Origin: Desulfosporosinus sp. Sb-LF
GTDB taxonomy: Bacteria > Bacillota > Desulfitobacteriia > Desulfitobacteriales > Desulfitobacteriaceae
Direction: 5' to 3'
DNA length: 64,000 bases
Assembly (NCBI RefSeq): GCF_004766055.1
Contig: NZ_SPQR01000006.1
Span: 248,001-312,000, forward strand
In this document: positions 59,477 to 64,000 of the stretch, one piece after another
How positions within the stretch are numbered: the first letter of the stretch is position 1
How the letters are laid out: each line of letters starts with the position of its first letter
Program-made: the position numbers and the translations under genes
Notes under the pieces: generated by a model
What the model was told of the DNA's origin: nothing
What the model saw: only the letters and a program-made list of their open reading frames with translations
Databases searched by the model: none

Positions 59477-62400
59477 ACCTGAGGATTTCCCAGTTTTTTT
59501 AAAGGGAATTCATATTCAGGGATTTAAGTCGTTCGCTGATCGTGTAAAGTTAGATTTAGGCCAGGGTTTAAGCGTCATTGTGGGTCCGAATGGGAGCGGA
59601 AAAAGCAATGTAGCGGATGCAGTTCGCTGGGTTCTGGGAGAACAAAGCGCTAAGAGCCTCCGAGGGGCAAAAATGGAAGATGTGATTTTTGCTGGAAGTA
59701 CACAGCGTCGCCCTGTCGGCATGGCAGAAGTTTCCCTTGTCTTTGATAATGCAACGGGAATTTTTCCATTGGACTTTCGAGAAGTCACGATTACACGGCG
59801 CGTCTACCGTGATGGTGACGGGCAATATCTAATCAATAAAGCGCCCTGCCGGCTCAAAGATATTCAGGAACTATTCATGGATACGGGAGCTGGTAAAGAA
59901 GGGTTTTCGATCATTGGGCAGGGGCGGGTTGAGGAAATTTTAACTCTGAAATCGGAAGAACGCCGATCGCTCATCGAAGAGGCTGCTGGCATTATTAAGT
60001 ACCGTTTTAGAAAGCGAGAAGCTTTGAAGCGTCTTGATGACACGGTATCAAACCTCCAACGTCTTGAAGATATATTGCAAGAAATCGAGAGACAATTGAC
60101 TCCTCTGGCTGCCCAAGCCCAAGTGGCCGAACAAAGCCTCGCACTCTCGGCTGAGCACAAACGACTAGAAATTCAATGGGTTGTACAAGACATTTCCGAA
60201 ATAATGAATAAGCTGTCAACAGCTACGAACGATTCGGAAACTTTACAATCCAGCTTAGTAGAGGCACAAGCTACATTGGGGCTTAAAGAAAGCCAAGCAA
60301 TGGAAGATAAGATTGGACTCAAAAAATCAGAGGATGATATACAGCGTAAGCAAGGGGAAGCTTTCCAGGCAGAGCAGGCACTCAATGCTTTAAAACATGA
60401 CCGAAGCCTTCGTATTGAGCGCTTCGGATATTTTGATGAGCAAATCACGAGGTTGTCCCAAGAGATCCTAGAGGATGAGGGCAAACTAAAACGTTTGCTG
60501 GAACGAATCAAAACCCTTGAAGCAAAGCAAGCAGTTTTAAAGCACACTGTAGTAGAATCACAAAATAGAGTCAAGGAGCAAGAACAAAAGCTTAGTATAG
60601 TTCGTGAAAATAACCGAATTGAGGATATCGAACGACTTAAGACCGACTTATTTCAAGCCCTTTCAGAGCAGGCCGATTGTTCCAATAAATTGACTGGGAT
60701 GCGCCACACGATAGCTTCGCTTGAACAACAATTACTTCAAATAGAGCAAGAGCAAGACTTAAAAGAAAAAGAGCGCCGATCTTTGGGTGAGATTAGTGAA
60801 GCCCAAGAAAAAGAATGGGTTCAGAGAGAAGAGCTGGCCCGAGTCGCAGAAGAAGAGAGATCAAGGTTAAAAGAACAGTGGAATAAACTTACAGAACTTC
60901 TCCAAATAAAGAAACTAGAACTACAGAAACATAAAAATCTTACTGATCAATCCAGAGCAAGGCTGCATGCTTTACAGTCCTTGGAAGATTCCTTGGAAGG
61001 ATATCAACGCGGGGTACGCGAGGTGATGCTCGCGAAGAAGAAAGGAACGCGTGATTGTCTGCGCCTTTGTGGGACGGTTGCTGATCTGATTTCTGTCAGT
61101 GAAAACTATGAACTAGCCATTGAAACAGCACTGGGAGCTGGGATGCAAAATGTTATTGCAGAGAATGAGCAGGCGGCCAAAAATGCAATTGCTTACTTAA
61201 AATCTCATCAATGTGGACGGGTAACCTTTCTTCCCCTCGATGTAATTCAAGGGAGCCGTATGTCAGTGAGCCATGCTGTGGAAAAGGATGCTGGCTACAT
61301 CGGGATCGCAGTCGACCTAGTGACACATGATGAACGATATCGCCCGGCAATGGAGTTCCTGCTTGGGCGAATTGTGGTCGTTTCGGATATGGAAGCTGCG
61401 ACTAGAATTGCTAAGGTAGCTGGGTATAGACTGCGCATTGTAACCCTTGAAGGGGATCAAGTTCATCCCGGAGGATCGCTGAGCGGTGGGAGTGTTCAAC
61501 GCAAGGGAGGAAATTTGCTGGCCCGTTCCCGTGATATTGATACCCTTCGTGTCGCATTGGTCAACTTAGAAAAGGACTTAACGGAAAAAGAACAGGAATC
61601 CCTGGAGTTTGATACACGCCAACGAAAGATTCAAGAAAGCATTGAGCACTTAGGCTTAAAGCAACGGGAAGCCAAAGAGCATCAAGTGATGCTTAGAGCC
61701 ACTCACGAGAATGTTTTAAATCAAATTAGACGACTAGAGAACGATTTGCTGGGGTTAGGTCTTCGACACCAAGAAACTGTGGCGAAAAGGAACGAACAAT
61801 CTCTTCACTTAAACGGCTTTATTGAACGTATGGAAATCGCAGAAAAAACGTCGGTTGATTTAAGAGCGGAGTTCAATCAGCGGGAGCAAGAAGCCAAAAT
61901 TGCTGCTGGAGAGATTGAATCGAAGAGAGAACGACTGACCCAAGAAAAAGTGAGCTTTGCTAAATGGGAGCAAGAATTAACTCAATGCACGGAGCAACTG
62001 GAAATAGAACGTGCGGTGATTTTAGAGAACGAGTCCAATCTTAAACAAAAGAAACTGGAACGGGACAGTGTTCAACGTGCCCGTCAGACAGTCGAAGAGG
62101 AACAAGGAGCCTTGAGCTTGCAGTTAGAGCAGCAATCCCTTGTTCAAGAAGCACAACAATATGTCCTGATGCAACTTAGACAAGACCGAGAGGGTTTATC
62201 TAAGCGCGTCCTTGAACTGGAGCAGGAGATATCTTCTATGCGCCAAGGAGCGTATGCGCTCGAGCAACGTCTTCATGCCAATGATGTTCGTGTTGTCCGT
62301 TGGGAAACCGAGCGAGAAAATTGTATAACTCGTTTAGCTGAGGAATTTTTTCTATCATGGGAAGAGGCTATGTTATATCAAGGTGAGGAAGAAAAATCTG

Positions 62401-63065
62401 TCTTGTTACGAAGGCTTCAAGACCTTAAACAGCAAATCGAACAATTAGGTCCAATCAACCAAGCGGCTATCGAAGCATATCCCATAATGCTCAAACGGCA
62501 GGAATTCATGTTGACACAGAAGAAGGATTTGGTAGAAGCCAATCAGACTTTGCGCCAATTGATTTCCGAACTTAACAAGACCATGAGTGAACGATTTTTA
62601 GAGAGTTTCAATGCAGTAAATGCAGCTTTTCAAGAGGTGTTTAAGGAACTCTTTCATGGTGGAAGTGCAGAGCTTCGCATGGTAGATCCAGAACATTTGT
62701 TGGAAACTGGCGTCGAGATTATTGCTCAGCCACCGGGCAAAAGGCCTCAACTTCTTTCCCTGCTGTCTGGAGGAGAACGAGCCTTAACGGCTATTGCCCT
62801 CTTGTTTGCCCTCCTGCGGGTCAAACCGAGCCCGTTTTGTATCCTAGATGAGATTGAAGCATCCCTAGATGATGCTAATGTTCAGCGATTTGCACAATAT
62901 ATTCATCGTTTATCTCATTCAACTCAGTTCGTGGTGATTTCTCATCGTAAAGGTACTATGGAGTCAGCCAATGTATTATACGGAATTACTATGGAGGAAT
63001 CTGGAGTTTCTAAATTACTTTCCGTTCAGCTGGAGGAACGTAGAGATACGCCCCATACGGCTTAA
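59469..63065 (+). CDS. smc: Chromosome segregation protein SMC
   Basis: SMC is the condensin ATPase that folds and separates chromosomes with ScpA/ScpB. The 1198-residue product has Walker A GPNGSGKSN (~residue 39), a first coiled-coil arm (~170-500) and the hinge (~510-670, ending in GGSLSGGSVQ). The return arm (~675-1030), the ABC signature LLSGGERALTAIALLFALL (~1097) and Walker B/D-loop DEIEASLDDANV follow. ATG 59469 has GGAGGGAG upstream; an in-frame ATG at 59427 inside rnc is not needed. Length is typical. Confidence 0.97.
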   Translation: MAKPEDFPVFLKGIHIQGFKSFADRVKLDLGQGLSVIVGPNGSGKSNVADAVRWVLGEQSAKSLRGAKMEDVIFAGSTQRRPVGMAEVSLVFDNATGIFPLDFREVTITRRVYRDGDGQYLINKAPCRLKDIQELFMDTGAGKEGFSIIGQGRVEEILTLKSEERRSLIEEAAGIIKYRFRKREALKRLDDTVSNLQRLEDILQEIERQLTPLAAQAQVAEQSLALSAEHKRLEIQWVVQDISEIMNKLSTATNDSETLQSSLVEAQATLGLKESQAMEDKIGLKKSEDDIQRKQGEAFQAEQALNALKHDRSLRIERFGYFDEQITRLSQEILEDEGKLKRLLERIKTLEAKQAVLKHTVVESQNRVKEQEQKLSIVRENNRIEDIERLKTDLFQALSEQADCSNKLTGMRHTIASLEQQLLQIEQEQDLKEKERRSLGEISEAQEKEWVQREELARVAEEERSRLKEQWNKLTELLQIKKLELQKHKNLTDQSRARLHALQSLEDSLEGYQRGVREVMLAKKKGTRDCLRLCGTVADLISVSENYELAIETALGAGMQNVIAENEQAAKNAIAYLKSHQCGRVTFLPLDVIQGSRMSVSHAVEKDAGYIGIAVDLVTHDERYRPAMEFLLGRIVVVSDMEAATRIAKVAGYRLRIVTLEGDQVHPGGSLSGGSVQRKGGNLLARSRDIDTLRVALVNLEKDLTEKEQESLEFDTRQRKIQESIEHLGLKQREAKEHQVMLRATHENVLNQIRRLENDLLGLGLRHQETVAKRNEQSLHLNGFIERMEIAEKTSVDLRAEFNQREQEAKIAAGEIESKRERLTQEKVSFAKWEQELTQCTEQLEIERAVILENESNLKQKKLERDSVQRARQTVEEEQGALSLQLEQQSLVQEAQQYVLMQLRQDREGLSKRVLELEQEISSMRQGAYALEQRLHANDVRVVRWETERENCITRLAEEFFLSWEEAMLYQGEEEKSVLLRRLQDLKQQIEQLGPINQAAIEAYPIMLKRQEFMLTQKKDLVEANQTLRQLISELNKTMSERFLESFNAVNAAFQEVFKELFHGGSAELRMVDPEHLLETGVEIIAQPPGKRPQLLSLLSGGERALTAIALLFALLRVKPSPFCILDEIEASLDDANVQRFAQYIHRLSHSTQFVVISHRKGTMESANVLYGITMEESGVSKLLSVQLEERRDTPHTA

Positions 63066-63101
63066 TGTGCTCCCTTTGAAGAGTTCATGTCGTCAAAGAA
63101 T

Positions 63102-63130
63102 TTGAGAGCACCCATGAATTATGTTAAAAT
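63102..63130 (+). promoter_or_regulatory. Candidate sigma-A promoter of ftsY
   Basis: TTGAGA (63102-63107), 17 bases, then TAAAAT (63125-63130). A GTGCTC/GAGCAC inverted repeat spans 63067-63112 and may terminate smc transcripts weakly. Confidence 0.65.
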
Positions 63131-63165
63131 AACGACAATAGTCTACCTGAGAGGAAGGAATAATT

Positions 63166-64000
63166 TTGGCAGGATTTTTTGCGCAGCTTAAAGCGGGGCT
63201 AACGAAAACACGACAGAACTTTGTGGAAAAGATTGAACAGGTTTTCACTGGCCGCAAAAAGATTGACGAAGAGTTATATGAAGAATTAGAAGAGGTCTTG
63301 ATTCGTTCAGATGTTGGTGTCAATACATCCTTCGAACTAGTTGAACGTTTACGTAAAGAAGTTAAACAACGCAAACTTTCGGATCCTAGTGAGCTTACTC
63401 AGGTATTACAAGAATTGATTGCGGAATTATTGGGAGAGGAAGAACCGCTTAACTTTGCAAAGCAAGGCCCAAGCATTATTCTGGTAGTTGGAGTTAACGG
63501 GGTTGGTAAGACAACGACGATCGGTAAGCTAGCTAACCGTTTAAAAAAAGATGGAAAACGAGTTATGATGGCAGCCGGAGATACATTTCGGGCTGCGGCT
63601 ATTGATCAACTGGAGGTTTGGGGAGAACGATGTGGGGTCGAGGTGATTAAACAGCGGGAAGGGGCAGACCCTGCAGCGGTTGCATATGATGCAGTACAAG
63701 CGGCAAAGTCTCGTAATATAGACGTTGTTCTTGTGGACACCGCTGGTCGCCTTCATAATAAAGTAAACTTAATGGAAGAATTGCGTAAGGTTAAGCGGGT
63801 AATTGAACGTGAAATTCCAGGGGCTCCTCAAGAGGTGTTACTCGTACTTGATGCTACAACGGGTCAGAATGCACTACAACAAGCGAAGCTTTTTCAGGAA
63901 GTGGCCGGAGTCACTGGAATTGCCCTAACGAAGCTTGATGGGACTGCCAAAGGGGGGGTTGTGCTGGGAATTCAAGGAGAAACTCGGATCCCTGTGAAAT
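63166..64000 (+). CDS. ftsY: Signal recognition particle receptor FtsY, 5' part (3' end outside window)
   Basis: FtsY is the membrane-associated GTPase that docks SRP-ribosome complexes. The frame from TTG 63166, with AGGAAGG upstream, stays open to the window end (278 codons). It has a short N-terminal region without a long acidic A domain, the NG-type N domain (DEELYEELEEVLIRSDVG), G1 VGVNGVGKTTTIGKLA, G2/insertion-box DTFRAAAIDQL, G3 DTAGRLH and G4 TKLDGTAKGG. ATG is absent at the start; TTG is chosen by spacing and homology. Confidence 0.96.
   Translation, partial: MAGFFAQLKAGLTKTRQNFVEKIEQVFTGRKKIDEELYEELEEVLIRSDVGVNTSFELVERLRKEVKQRKLSDPSELTQVLQELIAELLGEEEPLNFAKQGPSIILVVGVNGVGKTTTIGKLANRLKKDGKRVMMAAGDTFRAAAIDQLEVWGERCGVEVIKQREGADPAAVAYDAVQAAKSRNIDVVLVDTAGRLHNKVNLMEELRKVKRVIEREIPGAPQEVLLVLDATTGQNALQQAKLFQEVAGVTGIALTKLDGTAKGGVVLGIQGETRIPVK

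Noticed and set aside
1-64000. CRISPR arrays, tRNA or rRNA genes, complete insertion sequences or prophage genes
   Set aside because: No regularly spaced direct repeats, cloverleaf-like sequences, transposase or phage structural genes were recognised anywhere in the window.

Overview
The window reads as a chromosome segment of a spore-forming, low-to-mid GC Firmicute, most likely a clostridial member of the Peptococcaceae/Desulfitobacteriaceae (Desulfosporosinus or Desulfitobacterium type). This is inferred from gene order and protein content, not from a marker gene. Sporulation genes are present (gpr, an alpha/beta-type SASP, ylbJ, candidate sigma-F/G promoters). Most of the window follows the order known from the Bacillus subtilis ylo region (rqcH, Ca-ATPase, yicC, remA, gmk, rpoZ, coaBC, priA, def, fmt, rsmB, rlmN, prpC, prkC, rsgA, rpe, thiN, rpmB, yloU, fakA, sdaAB, sdaAA, recG, fapR, plsX, fab genes, acpP, rnc, smc, ftsY), with insertions. 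No rRNA, tRNA, CRISPR array or complete insertion sequence was seen.

Layout. 1-1100: end of a pyrimidine operon (pyrF, pyrE). 1187-4139: accessory genes (FlxA-like protein, phosphodiesterase-like enzyme, DUF3786 protein). 4279-9012: divergent rqcH and a calcium P-type ATPase. 9331-14905: dapF, then yicC-remA-gmk-rpoZ-coaBC-metK. 15124-19650: an inserted accessory block with a phenylacetate-CoA-ligase-like gene, a tandem-ACT protein, and a uracil-permease locus. In that locus an intact permease lies between two pieces of an older permease whose PyrR attenuator and promoter survive. 19700-24074: a SAM-I riboswitch followed by priA, def and fmt. 24183-36027: a membrane zinc peptidase, rsmB and rlmN, then an FHA-FHA-PP2C-RodA-PBP-PknB module arranged as in actinobacteria, then rsgA, rpe and thiN. 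36253-44099: hslO, rpmB (opposite strand), asp23, fakA, sdaAB, sdaAA, recG. 44275-48193: sporulation genes around rsmD. 48529-58675: ackA, DUF177 and rpmF, then the FapR-controlled fatty-acid synthesis cluster. 58694-64000: rnc, smc and the start of ftsY.

How the genes work together. Most are housekeeping genes for nucleotide supply, translation start and quality control, cell-wall growth signalling, membrane lipid synthesis and chromosome segregation. Visible regulation includes a PyrR attenuator, a SAM-I riboswitch, a probable FapR operator on the fapR promoter, two candidate forespore promoters flanking the SASP/gpr pair, and many rho-independent terminators. Several intergenic gaps hold long imperfect palindromes, usually just after a stop codon. 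They fall into at least two related families and are the least explained structures here. I saw no obvious new defence or biosynthetic system. The most unusual loci are the rebuilt uracil-permease locus, the SAM riboswitch facing priA-def-fmt, and the palindromic repeats.
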